Origin: an uncultured Gammaproteobacteria bacterium | GTDB taxonomy: Bacteria; Pseudomonadota; Gammaproteobacteria; SZUA-152 | Reading direction: 5' to 3' | DNA length: 49,833 bases | NCBI GenBank assembly: GCA_913009875.1 | Contig: CAJVYS010000007.1 | Coordinates: 1-49,833, forward strand | Shown: positions 42,809 through 49,833 of the stretch, piece by piece | Numbering within the stretch: position 1 is the stretch's first letter | How the letters are laid out: every line of letters starts with the position of its first letter | The notes under the pieces: model-generated | Databases searched by the model: none | What the model saw: only the letters and a program-made list of their open reading frames with translations | Told to the model about the DNA's origin: nothing | Made by a program: the position numbers and the translations under genes

Positions 42809-43960
42809 ATGGCGACCTATCTGGATCACAATGCGACCACCGCGCTTGACGAGCGCGTGCTGCAGGCCATGCTGCCGTATCTGCGCGAGGAGTACGGCAA
42901 CCCGTCCAGCGTCCATCAGCCGGGACGCCGCGCCCGCGCGGCGCTGGACATGGCCCGTGAGCAGGTGGCGGCGCTGGTCAACGCACACCCCTCACAAGTG
43001 GTATTTACCAGCGGTGGAACCGAGGCCAATAATCTGGCCCTCAAGGGCGTGGCCATGCGCCGTGCCCCGGGTCTGCTGGCGCTGAGCGCCGCTGAGCATG
43101 CCTCGGTGATGGGCCCGGCGCAGGCCTTGGTCCGTCAGGGCTGGCAACTGGAACAGGTGGCGCTGGACGCCAGTGGCCAACTGGATGCCGATTCGCTGAA
43201 AAGTGTGCTGGACAGCCGCCCGGCCCTGCTGGCGCTGATGATGGCCAACAACGAGACCGGCGTGCTGTTCGACATCGCCGGCGTGGCAGCGGTAACCCGC
43301 GAGGCAGGCACGGTGCTATTGGTCGACGCGGTGCAGGCGGTGGGTAAGCTGCCGGTTGATTTTGCCGCCAGCGGCGCCCATTTAATGAGTCTGTCGGCGC
43401 ACAAGATCTACGGCCCCAAGGGTGTCGGTGCGCTGATCGTCGACAAGGCGCTGGATATCGAGCCGCTGCTGCACGGCGGCGGACAGGAGAAGGGCCGCCG
43501 CGCCGGCACCGAGAATGTCGCTGCCATCGCCGGTTTCGGCAAAGCGGCGGAGCTGGCGTTGGCCGAGTTGGAGCAGCGGCGTACGCACATGCGCGAACTG
43601 CAGCGACACCTGGAGCAGCGTTTGCGGGCGGAGATAACGAAGATTGTGCTGTTTGGCGTGGAGGCGAAACGCCTGCCGAACACCACCTATTTCGCCATTC
43701 CCGGCATCGATGGCGAAACCCTGATCGTCAGCCTCGATCAGGCCGGGATGGCGGTGGCCAGCGGCTCCGCCTGTGGCAGTGGCGATGTCGAGCCCAGCCA
43801 TGTGCTGCTGGCGATGGGGGTGGATCGCGGACTGGCTAGCGCCGCGGTGCGGGTCAGCCTGGGCAAGGATTCACGCCGCGAGGAGATCGACGCCTTTGTC
43901 GACCAGCTCAAGGCGCAGGTGAAGACATTACAGAGTTTCGGCTCTCTGGCCTGTGCCTGA
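42809..43960 (+). CDS. Second cysteine desulfurase (NifS/IscS-like), upstream paralogue of iscS
   Basis: A 383-residue class V PLP enzyme. Seen motifs are YLDHNATTALDERV, HASVMGPAQAL, VDAVQAVGKLPVDF and the PLP lysine K199 in [12 protein letters not shown]. The persulfide Cys is C322 in ASGSACGSGDVEPSHVLLAMG. The Cys loop (SACGSGDVEPS) differs from canonical IscS ([11 protein letters not shown]), so its partner or role may differ. It lies 18 bases after iscR and 52 bases before iscS, clearly in the operon. Whether it loads IscU, or another acceptor, cannot be told from sequence. Confidence 0.93.
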   Translation: MATYLDHNATTALDERVLQAMLPYLREEYGNPSSVHQPGRRARAALDMAREQVAALVNAHPSQVVFTSGGTEANNLALKGVAMRRAPGLLALSAAEHASVMGPAQALVRQGWQLEQVALDASGQLDADSLKSVLDSRPALLALMMANNETGVLFDIAGVAAVTREAGTVLLVDAVQAVGKLPVDFAASGAHLMSLSAHKIYGPKGVGALIVDKALDIEPLLHGGGQEKGRRAGTENVAAIAGFGKAAELALAELEQRRTHMRELQRHLEQRLRAEITKIVLFGVEAKRLPNTTYFAIPGIDGETLIVSLDQAGMAVASGSACGSGDVEPSHVLLAMGVDRGLASAAVRVSLGKDSRREEIDAFVDQLKAQVKTLQSFGSLACA

Positions 43961-44012
43961 GTTGCCGTCGATAAATGAAATTACAGGCTATTTGCAGGAT
44001 TAAGGGGTACCG

Positions 44013-45239
44013 ATGAGCAGTACAAGAAAGCGTCCTATTTACATGGATTACGCGGCTACCACGCCGATGGATCCGCGCGTCGCCGAAAAGCTGAACCAGT
44101 TTCTGACCCCGGACGGCGAGTTCGGCAACCCGGCTTCGCGTTCCCACGTCTACGGCTGGCATGCCGAGGAGGCGGTGGAGATAGCCCGCAAGCAGGTCGC
44201 TGATCTGCTTGGCGCCAATCCCAAGGAGATCGTCTGGACCTCCGGCGCCACCGAGTCCGACAACCTGGCCATCAAGGGCGTGGCGCATTTCCATGTCAAA
44301 AAGGGCAAGCACATCGTCACCAGCAAGACCGAGCACAAGGCGGTGCTGGACAGCTGCCGCCAGTTGGAGCGCGAAGGCTTCGAGGTTACCTATCTCGATC
44401 CCGAACCCAACGGCCTCATCGACCTGGGCAAGCTGGAGGCGGCGCTGCGCGATGACACCACGCTGGTCTCCATCATGCACGTCAACAACGAGCTGGGGAT
44501 CATCCAGGACATCGCCGCCATCGGCGAACTGACCCGCGCGCGCAAGATCCTGTTTCACGTCGACGCCGCCCAGTCCGCCGGTAAGCTGCCCATCGACTTG
44601 TCGAGCCTGAAGGTGGACCTGATGTCCTTCTCCGGGCACAAGATCTACGGCCCCAAAGGCATCGGCGCCCTCTATGTGCGCCGCAAGCCGCGCGTGCGTC
44701 TGGAGGCGCAGATGCACGGCGGCGGCCATGAGCGGGGTATGCGTTCCGGCACCCTGGCCACCCACCAGATTGCCGCCATGGGAGAGGCCTTTCGTATTGC
44801 CAACGAGGAGATGGAGGCCGAGCAGGCCCGTCTCAGCGCCCTGCGTGATCGCCTGTATAATGGCCTCAAGGATCTGGAAGAGGTGTACGTCAATGGCGAC
44901 CTCGAGCACGGCGTGCCCAATGTGCTCAATATCAGTTTCAACTTCGTCGAGGGTGAATCGTTGATCATGGCGCTGAAGGATCTGGCGGTGTCGTCCGGTT
45001 CCGCCTGTACCTCGGCCAGCCTGGAGCCGTCCTATGTGTTGCGCGCCTTGGGCCGCAGTGACGAGCTGGCGCACAGTTCCATCCGCTTCAGCATCGGCCG
45101 CTTTACCACCGAGGAAGAGGTCGACTACACCATTGAATACGTACGCGGGGCCATCGGCAAGCTGCGCGAGCTGTCTCCGCTGTGGGATATGTACAAAGAC
45201 GGCATCGACCTGTCGCAGGTCAAGTGGGCGGCGCACTGA
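44013..45239 (+). CDS. iscS: Cysteine desulfurase IscS
   Basis: It removes sulfur from cysteine as a persulfide for IscU, tRNA thiolation and other acceptors. The 408-residue protein starts [20 protein letters not shown]. The PLP lysine is K210 ([11 protein letters not shown]) and the persulfide Cys C332 sits in the long mobile loop [20 protein letters not shown]. The C-terminal tail [20 protein letters not shown] is the IscU-docking end of true IscS. It follows its paralogue in tandem. Confidence 0.97.
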   Translation: MSSTRKRPIYMDYAATTPMDPRVAEKLNQFLTPDGEFGNPASRSHVYGWHAEEAVEIARKQVADLLGANPKEIVWTSGATESDNLAIKGVAHFHVKKGKHIVTSKTEHKAVLDSCRQLEREGFEVTYLDPEPNGLIDLGKLEAALRDDTTLVSIMHVNNELGIIQDIAAIGELTRARKILFHVDAAQSAGKLPIDLSSLKVDLMSFSGHKIYGPKGIGALYVRRKPRVRLEAQMHGGGHERGMRSGTLATHQIAAMGEAFRIANEEMEAEQARLSALRDRLYNGLKDLEEVYVNGDLEHGVPNVLNISFNFVEGESLIMALKDLAVSSGSACTSASLEPSYVLRALGRSDELAHSSIRFSIGRFTTEEEVDYTIEYVRGAIGKLRELSPLWDMYKDGIDLSQVKWAAH

Positions 45240-45295
45240 GGCCTTTTCTCAACAGGCCACAAGCCGCGCAAACGAACAGATAGAGGTAAGACATC

Positions 45296-45700
45296 ATGGC
45301 ATACAGTGATAAGGTTCTGGATCATTACGAAAATCCCCGCAATGTCGGCAACATGGATGCCGAGGATGAGAACGTCGGTACCGGCATGGTGGGCGCGCCT
45401 GCCTGCGGCGACGTGATGCGCCTGCAGATCAAGGTCAACGACGAGGGCGTCATCGAGGACGCGCGCTTCAAGACCTACGGCTGCGGTTCGGCTATCGCCT
45501 CCAGCTCCCTGCTCACCGAGTGGGTGAAGGGCAAGACCCTGGATGAGGCCGGCAAGATCAAAAACACCGAACTGGCCGAAGAGTTGGCCCTGCCGCCGGT
45601 GAAGATCCACTGTTCGGTGCTGGCCGAGGACGCCATCAAGGCCGCTATCGAGGACTTTCGTGGCAAGCAGGGTGGCAAAGACAAGGCCGAGTCGGCCTGA
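45296..45700 (+). CDS. iscU: Fe-S cluster scaffold protein IscU
   Basis: The scaffold on which clusters are built. The 134-residue protein begins [20 protein letters not shown]. Cluster cysteines are C37 (GAPACGDVM), C63 ([10 protein letters not shown]) and C106 ([11 protein letters not shown]), with the conserved Asp at 39. The HscA-recognition motif LPPVK is at 99-103, in agreement with hscA in the same operon. Confidence 0.98.
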   Translation: MAYSDKVLDHYENPRNVGNMDAEDENVGTGMVGAPACGDVMRLQIKVNDEGVIEDARFKTYGCGSAIASSSLLTEWVKGKTLDEAGKIKNTELAEELALPPVKIHCSVLAEDAIKAAIEDFRGKQGGKDKAESA

Positions 45701-45714
45701 GGCGACAAGCAGCT

Positions 45715-46038
45715 ATGGCAATTACACTGACTGACGCCGCCGCCGCGCGTATCAAAGCCTTTCTTGAAAACCGCGGCAGCGGATGTGGCCTGCGCCTGGG
45801 GGTGAAGACCAGCGGCTGCTCCGGCATGGCCTATGTGCTGGAATTCGCCGACCAGGCCGAGGCGGAAGACACGGTGTTCGAGGATAAAGACGTGAAGATC
45901 ATCATCGATCCTAAGAGCCTGGTGTATCTTGACGGCACCGAGCTGGACTATGCAAAAGAGGGTCTGAATGAAGGCTTCAAGTTCAACAACCCGAACGTCA
46001 AGGACAGCTGCGGCTGCGGCGAGAGCTTTACCGTTTGA
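45715..46038 (+). CDS. iscA: A-type Fe-S carrier protein IscA
   Basis: The 107-residue protein has the three ligand cysteines C35 ([14 protein letters not shown]), C99 and C101 ([11 protein letters not shown]). It passes clusters or iron to client proteins. It starts 14 bases after iscU. A repeat element of about 150 bp separates it from hscB, a break in an otherwise tight operon. Confidence 0.97.
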   Translation: MAITLTDAAAARIKAFLENRGSGCGLRLGVKTSGCSGMAYVLEFADQAEAEDTVFEDKDVKIIIDPKSLVYLDGTELDYAKEGLNEGFKFNNPNVKDSCGCGESFTV

Positions 46039-46059
46039 TGGATTTTTTCCCGCAACTGT

Positions 46060-46209
46060 ATGCCACGGAGGCACAGAGGACACAGAGCGTGGCAGGTTGC
46101 CGCAAAGCTCAACAGACCCTAGTGGTAATGATATTGTGAAATCAGGCCTGCTGCCGGTTTGGGCGCCTTTTGCTCGTAATACTCCGTGTCCTCTGTGCCT
46201 CTGTGGCAT
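46060..46209. mobile_element. Short inverted-repeat element inside the isc operon
   Basis: ATGCCACGGAGGCACAGAGG (from 46060) to 46087 pairs with CTCCGTGTCCTCTGTGCCTC (from 46182) to 46209, 26 of 28 positions. The 94 bases between hold no gene. Related fragments are at 2590-2618 and around 14616-14760, so the element is dispersed. It separates iscA from hscB and ends 21 bases before hscB. Confidence 0.75.
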
Positions 46210-46230
46210 GCTGAACAAATATTTTTTTTG

Positions 46231-46776
46231 ATGCAAAGCAGCGACCTCACCAGCAGCTATTTCGAGTTATTCGCCCTGCCGGTGTCCTTCGATATCGACG
46301 GCGCGGTGCTCTCCGAACGCTACCGCGAACTGCAGCGCGCCGTGCACCCGGACAGGTTCGTCAATGCCGCGGATGCCGAGCGGCGTCTGTCCATGCAGCT
46401 GGCTACGCGTGTCAACGAGGGCTTTCGGACGCTGAAGGATCCGCTGGCGCGCGCCCGCTATCTGCTCGAACTCAAGGGCGTTGCCCTCGATGACACCGAC
46501 ACCCGCCTCGACGGCAGCTTCCTGATGCAGCAGATGGAGCTGCGAGAGCGCATGGATGCGGTGAAGGGCGCCGCAGGCGCCGAGCAGCGTCTGTACAAGC
46601 TGCGCGATGATATCCGTACGCTGCAGCGCCAACTGGTGGATGAGTTGTCCGGGTTGTTCACCGATGGCTCGCCGCAGGCCCTGCAGCAGGCGCGTGATGC
46701 AAGCCGCAAGTTACAGTTTTTCCACCGCCTTGGTGAAGAACTGGCTCAGCTGGATGACGAGCTGGCCATGTCCTGA
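46231..46776 (+). CDS. hscB: Fe-S assembly co-chaperone HscB
   Basis: A J-protein that delivers IscU to HscA. The start ATG 46231 (MQSSDLTSSYFELFALPVSF) gives 181 residues. The HPD motif is at 39-41 (RAVHPDRFVN), and the C-terminal IscU-binding helices contain LMQQMELRERMDAVKG. Immediately upstream is ATTTTTTTTG with no recognisable ribosome-binding site, and the repeat element occupies the usual leader position. Translation may be poor or may use another mechanism. An upstream in-frame ATG at 46186 would start inside the repeat. Confidence 0.93.
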   Translation: MQSSDLTSSYFELFALPVSFDIDGAVLSERYRELQRAVHPDRFVNAADAERRLSMQLATRVNEGFRTLKDPLARARYLLELKGVALDDTDTRLDGSFLMQQMELRERMDAVKGAAGAEQRLYKLRDDIRTLQRQLVDELSGLFTDGSPQALQQARDASRKLQFFHRLGEELAQLDDELAMS

Positions 46777-46839
46777 GCCACGGCGTTTTTTCTGACGACA
46801 AGCTTTCGTCGCTCCCTAGCCAATAAAGTTGTAAACACT

Positions 46840-48720
46840 ATGGCCTTATTACAGATCAGCGAGCCGGGACAGACCGCCGCCCCGCATCAGCACAAGCTGG
46901 CGGCCGGTATCGATCTCGGTACCACCAATTCCCTCGTTGCCACCGTGCGCAGCGGGCTGGCGGAAACCCTACCGGACGAGAATGGCAATCACCTGCTGCC
47001 CTCGGTGGTGCGTTATCGCCTCGGCCTGCCGCCGCAGGTGGGCGAGGAGGCCAGGGCGGCGCTGATTGAGGACCCGCACAACACCATCAGTTCTGTAAAA
47101 CGCTTCATGGGTCGCGGCCTGGCGGATATTTGCAAGGGCTGCAGCTGCTCCGAGTACGAATTTGCGGAGAGTGCCGAGAGTGAATCCACGGTGCCACGCA
47201 TCCGCACCGTGGCTGGTGACATCAGCCCGGTGGAGGCCTCGGCAGAAATTCTCAAGGTGCTCAAGGCGCGCGCGGAAAAGACCCTCGGCGGCGAACTCAC
47301 CGGTGTGGTGATCACCGTGCCGGCCTATTTCGATGACGCCCAGCGTCAGGCCACCAAGGACGCCGCGCAGCTGGCTGGTCTCAATGTGTTGCGTCTGCTC
47401 AACGAACCCACCGCGGCCGCTGTGGCCTATGGTTTGGATCGTAATTCCGAGGGCGTGCACGTGGTCTACGACCTGGGTGGCGGCACCTTCGATATCTCTA
47501 TTCTGCGCCTCAACCGCGGCGTGTTCGAGGTCATGTCCACCGCCGGCAACACCGCCCTTGGCGGTGATGATTTCGACCGTACCATCGCTCAGTGGCTGGC
47601 CGGGCAGGCCGGTCTGGGTGACGATATTTCCGTGCGCAAGATGCGCGCCCTGCGTGCCGAAGCCTGTCGTGCCAAGGAGGCTTTGTCCGATGTCGAGTCG
47701 GTGACGGTCTCAGTGGCCGTCAAGGATGGTGAGGTCTGGCGCGGTGAATTGAACCGCGAACAGCTCAACGCACTGATCGACCCGCTGATTCAGAAGACCC
47801 TTTCACCCTGCCGCCGCGCCCTGCGTGATGCCGGTATCGAGCTGGATGAAATCGAGGATGTGGTGATGGTGGGCGGCTCCACCCGCTCGCCACGGATACG
47901 CGAACGGGTCGGCGAATTTTTCCACTGCGAGGTACTGACGGACATCGACCCGGACAAGGTCGTCACCGTCGGCGCCGCCATCCAGGCCGACGTGCTGGTG
48001 GGCAACAAGCCCGACGACGAGATGCTGCTGCTGGACGTGATCCCGCTGTCGCTGGGTATCGAGACCATGGGCGGCCTGGTGGAAAAGGTGATCCCGCGTA
48101 ACGCCACCATTCCCTGCGCCAAGGCGCAGGACTTCACCACCTTCAAGGACGGCCAGACCGCCCTCGCCGTGCACGTCGTGCAGGGTGAGCGCGAGCTGGT
48201 CAGCGACTGCCGCTCGCTGGCGCGTTTCGAGCTACGCGGTATCCCGCCCATGGCCGCCGGTGCGGCGCGCATCCGCGTTACCTTTCAGGTCGACGCCGAT
48301 GGCCTGCTCTCCGTCACCGCCCGCGAACAGGCCTCCGGCGTCGAGAGCAGCGTACAGGTGAAGCCGTCCTATGGTCTCTCGGACCGCGAGATCGAACAGA
48401 TGCTGCGTGACTCCATGGCCCATGCTGAAGAGGACGTCGCCGCGCGCAATCTGCGCGAGATGCAGGTGGAGGCCCGGCGTGCCATCGAGGCCGTGGAATC
48501 GGCCCTGGCCAGCGACGCCGGCCTGCTCAGCGCCGACGAACGCACGCGTCTCGACGCCGCCCTCGAAGACCTGCGTGCCCAGGCCGAAGGTAGTGACCAT
48601 TTGAAGATAAAACAGGCCATCGAGGCCCTCAATGCCGCCAGTGACGATTTTGCCGCACGCCGTATGGATGCAGGCATCCAGGCCGCCATGGCGGGTCATA
48701 AACTGGAAGAATTTAGTTAA
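46840..48720 (+). CDS. hscA: Hsp70-type Fe-S assembly chaperone HscA
   Basis: A specialised DnaK that binds the IscU LPPVK motif and promotes cluster release. The 626-residue protein has [30 protein letters not shown] and [12 protein letters not shown] in the ATPase domain. [20 protein letters not shown] and the substrate domain with [16 protein letters not shown] follow. The insert [19 protein letters not shown] is unlike DnaK and typical of HscA-type variability. It follows hscB by 63 bases. Confidence 0.97.
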   Translation: MALLQISEPGQTAAPHQHKLAAGIDLGTTNSLVATVRSGLAETLPDENGNHLLPSVVRYRLGLPPQVGEEARAALIEDPHNTISSVKRFMGRGLADICKGCSCSEYEFAESAESESTVPRIRTVAGDISPVEASAEILKVLKARAEKTLGGELTGVVITVPAYFDDAQRQATKDAAQLAGLNVLRLLNEPTAAAVAYGLDRNSEGVHVVYDLGGGTFDISILRLNRGVFEVMSTAGNTALGGDDFDRTIAQWLAGQAGLGDDISVRKMRALRAEACRAKEALSDVESVTVSVAVKDGEVWRGELNREQLNALIDPLIQKTLSPCRRALRDAGIELDEIEDVVMVGGSTRSPRIRERVGEFFHCEVLTDIDPDKVVTVGAAIQADVLVGNKPDDEMLLLDVIPLSLGIETMGGLVEKVIPRNATIPCAKAQDFTTFKDGQTALAVHVVQGERELVSDCRSLARFELRGIPPMAAGAARIRVTFQVDADGLLSVTAREQASGVESSVQVKPSYGLSDREIEQMLRDSMAHAEEDVAARNLREMQVEARRAIEAVESALASDAGLLSADERTRLDAALEDLRAQAEGSDHLKIKQAIEALNAASDDFAARRMDAGIQAAMAGHKLEEFS

Positions 48721-48737
48721 ACAAACGCGACATCAAC

Positions 48738-49076
48738 ATGCCAAAAATCATATTCCTGCCCCACGAAGAAATCTGCCCCGAGGGCGCCGTCATCGAGGCC
48801 GAGCCGGGCACCACGATCTGTGACGCCGCCCTGGCCAACGGCATCGAGATCGAGCACGCCTGCGAGAAATCCTGCGCCTGCACCACCTGCCACGTCATCG
48901 TGCGCGAGGGTTTAGATTCCCTGCCAGAGGCCAGCGAAGATGAGGAAGACATGTTGGACAAGGCTTGGGGCCTGGAGCCGGATTCCCGTCTCAGCTGCCA
49001 GGCGGTGGTGGACGACAAAGACCTGGTGGTGGAGATTCCCAAGTACACCATCAACATGGTGTCCGAGAGTCATTGA
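48738..49076 (+). CDS. fdx: ISC-type [2Fe-2S] ferredoxin
   Basis: The electron donor for cluster assembly. The 112-residue protein binds the cluster with C42, C48, C51 (ACEKSCACTTCHVIV) and C87 (SRLSCQAVV), the same positions as E. coli Fdx. It starts 17 bases after hscA and shares one base of its stop codon with iscX. Confidence 0.97.
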   Translation: MPKIIFLPHEEICPEGAVIEAEPGTTICDAALANGIEIEHACEKSCACTTCHVIVREGLDSLPEASEDEEDMLDKAWGLEPDSRLSCQAVVDDKDLVVEIPKYTINMVSESH

Positions 49077-49273
49077 TGAAGTGGACCGATTCGCTGGAAA
49101 TCGCCATTGCCCTGGATGAGGCACATCCAGACATTGATCCATTGCGGGTGAATTTCGTCGAACTGCGTGAGTGGGTTTTGGCGCTGGATGAGTTTGATGA
49201 TGATCCCGAACACAGCGGTGAACGCATTCTCGAGGCGATTCAGATGGTCTGGATCGAGGAGCGGAAAAACTGA
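49076..49273 (+). CDS. iscX: Fe-S assembly protein IscX
   Basis: A 65-residue acidic protein that binds IscS and iron and tunes assembly rate. It starts MKWTDSLEIAIALDEAHPDI at ATG 49076, overlapping the fdx stop as TGATG. The signature HPDIDPLRVNFVELREWVLAL ... ILEAIQMVWIEER matches IscX. It ends the isc operon. Confidence 0.96.
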   Translation: MKWTDSLEIAIALDEAHPDIDPLRVNFVELREWVLALDEFDDDPEHSGERILEAIQMVWIEERKN

Positions 49274-49358
49274 GGTTTTTCTGCCAAAATTTGTGTGGGT
49301 TGTGAGACGGCCTATCTGTTTCCGCTCCTTATCGTCCGGCGGTGCCTCAATAGCCATC

Positions 49359-49405
49359 AGCGGGTAGCACACGGGTAGAGCGGGTAGGGGGGCACAAGCG
49401 GGTAG
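49359..49405 (+). repeat. Short clustered direct repeats (CGGGTAG)
   Basis: Four copies of a CGGGTAG core lie within 47 bases, at 49361, 49372, 49381 and 49399, three of them preceded by AG. They stand just before the point where transposase-like sequence begins. The spacing is too irregular for CRISPR. Confidence 0.6.
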
Positions 49406-49409
49406 TGCA

Positions 49410-49742
49410 CGGGAATTCGTATCCAAGGATGTCAATCAGCCCGTGCCCTGGGAAAGTCTACTGAATCAGATCTACCTGGGTTCTGAAGCCTTCATAAACA
49501 AGGCGCAGGGAATGCTCGAAAGGGACCAGGACTTGAGTGAAATACCCGCGCCTCAGAAGCGACCCGTCCCAAAATCATTAGCCGAGTATGATAAGCAGGC
49601 TACGGATAGAGATCATGCGATTACACTGGCCTATGAGAGCGGCGGCTATAGTATGAAAGAGATAGGCTCTTATTGTTCCGATAAAAGGTTAAAACCACCG
49701 CCTTTCAGGCGGTCAGATTTATCAGCCATGTTTGGTGTGTGA
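49410..49742 (+). pseudogene. Fragment of a REP-associated tyrosine transposase (RAYT/Y1 family)
   Basis: The frame REFVSKDVNQPVPWESLLNQ-IYLGSEAFINKAQGMLE and AEYDKQATDRDHAITLAYES-GGYSMKEIG is the C-terminal part of RAYT-type transposases, which move or maintain REP sequences. The catalytic HUH and Tyr N-terminal half is missing, replaced by CGGGTAG repeats. After YSMKEIGSY the expected helix-turn-helix ending is lost (SDKRLKPPPFRRS). The window contains many REPs, consistent with a once-active source elsewhere. A GTG at 49443 could serve as a start for a 99-residue product, but function is unlikely. Confidence 0.7.
49697..49713 (+). repeat. Hairpin at the 3' break of the RAYT fragment
   Basis: ACCGCC, loop TTTCA and GGCGGT form a six-pair stem in AAAACC...CAGATTT context. 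The position where the transposase frame diverges, plus the A-rich and T-rich flanks, would fit an end of an IS200/IS605-like element, but no further element is visible. Confidence 0.35.
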
Positions 49743-49774
49743 GCGTTGAAGTTGGAGAGGGCAGTTGCCTCTCA

Positions 49775-49809
49775 GGTAGGATGCCGGTGAGCGGAGCGAA
49801 CCGCATCGG
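49775..49809. repeat. REP-like unit GGTAGGATGCCGGTGAGCGGAGCGAACC
   Basis: GGTAGGATGCCGGTGAGCGG followed by AGCGAACCGCATCGG is similar to the left arm at 33719-33753. It lies at the window's end, so its mate arm may be beyond it. Confidence 0.5.
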
Positions 49810-49833
49810 TCGCGTCTCTGGAGTCTGTGCAGG

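Noticed and set aside
49359-49405. Possible CRISPR array
   Set aside because: The repeats are seven to nine bases with irregular, very short spacing, and there are no cas genes.
1-49833. tRNA or rRNA genes
   Set aside because: No cloverleaf with a TTCGA-type T-loop or conserved rRNA segment was recognised by eye. A tRNAscan-SE run would settle this.

Overview
The window reads as a bacterial chromosome segment from a member of the Gammaproteobacteria. The evidence is gene order: corB-ypjD near ffh, rpsP-rimM-trmD-rplS, suhB and trmJ back to back, cysE next to a full isc operon, and mutS-fdxA beside a GGA-rich small RNA gene as in Pseudomonas. Genes are G+C-rich and closely packed. I cannot name a genus. 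Aerobic or microaerobic respiratory life with type IV pili is likely, and no phage, plasmid or CRISPR locus is visible. Bases 1-164 are not biological: they hold a complete Illumina P7 index adapter preceded by low-complexity sequence, so the true contig begins near base 165 and the first gene is cut at its 5' end.

Layout. 166-9550: a truncated J-domain-like membrane protein with two C-terminal NTF2-like repeats, a PreP-type M16 protease, an orphan membrane-anchored protein, a 70-residue protein, a LemA/GIDE-domain pair (the second with an EF-hand) and a small integral membrane protein. 9662-18066: PEP carboxylase, a small membrane protein, a CspD-like cold-shock protein, the two agmatine-to-putrescine enzymes (aguB, aguA), corB and ypjD. 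18067-18741 carries a 263-bp element with perfect 30-bp terminal inverted repeats. 18742-29873: a metallo-beta-lactamase-fold phosphodiesterase-like enzyme, ffh, a MocR regulator facing an aminotransferase/EamA exporter pair, argC, the rpsP operon, ogt, xerD and yajQ. 29950-38582: dsbC, a Csr/Rsm-type small RNA, fdxA, a Kelch lipoprotein, phnA, mutS, a sulfurtransferase and pilU. 39588-49273: suhB, trmJ, cysE and the iron-sulfur operon iscR-(extra cysteine desulfurase)-iscS-iscU-iscA-hscB-hscA-fdx-iscX. The window ends in a broken REP-associated tyrosine transposase gene.

How the genes work together. The isc operon is a complete Fe-S assembly line with an IscR-type operator over its promoter, and cysE upstream supplies cysteine precursor for the desulfurases. 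corB overlaps aguA, so putrescine synthesis may be co-expressed with an ion transporter. MocR probably controls the divergent aminotransferase-exporter pair through repeated ACAGTACAG-like boxes.

The strongest unlisted signal is the small RNA at about 31063-31207. It has seven GGA motifs in about 95 nt, several of them in hairpin loops, a strong terminator, and a GacA-box-like palindrome about 180 bp upstream of its predicted start. The intergenic regions also hold several dispersed palindrome families, including Pseudomonas-type REPs, which fits the presence of the RAYT remnant.
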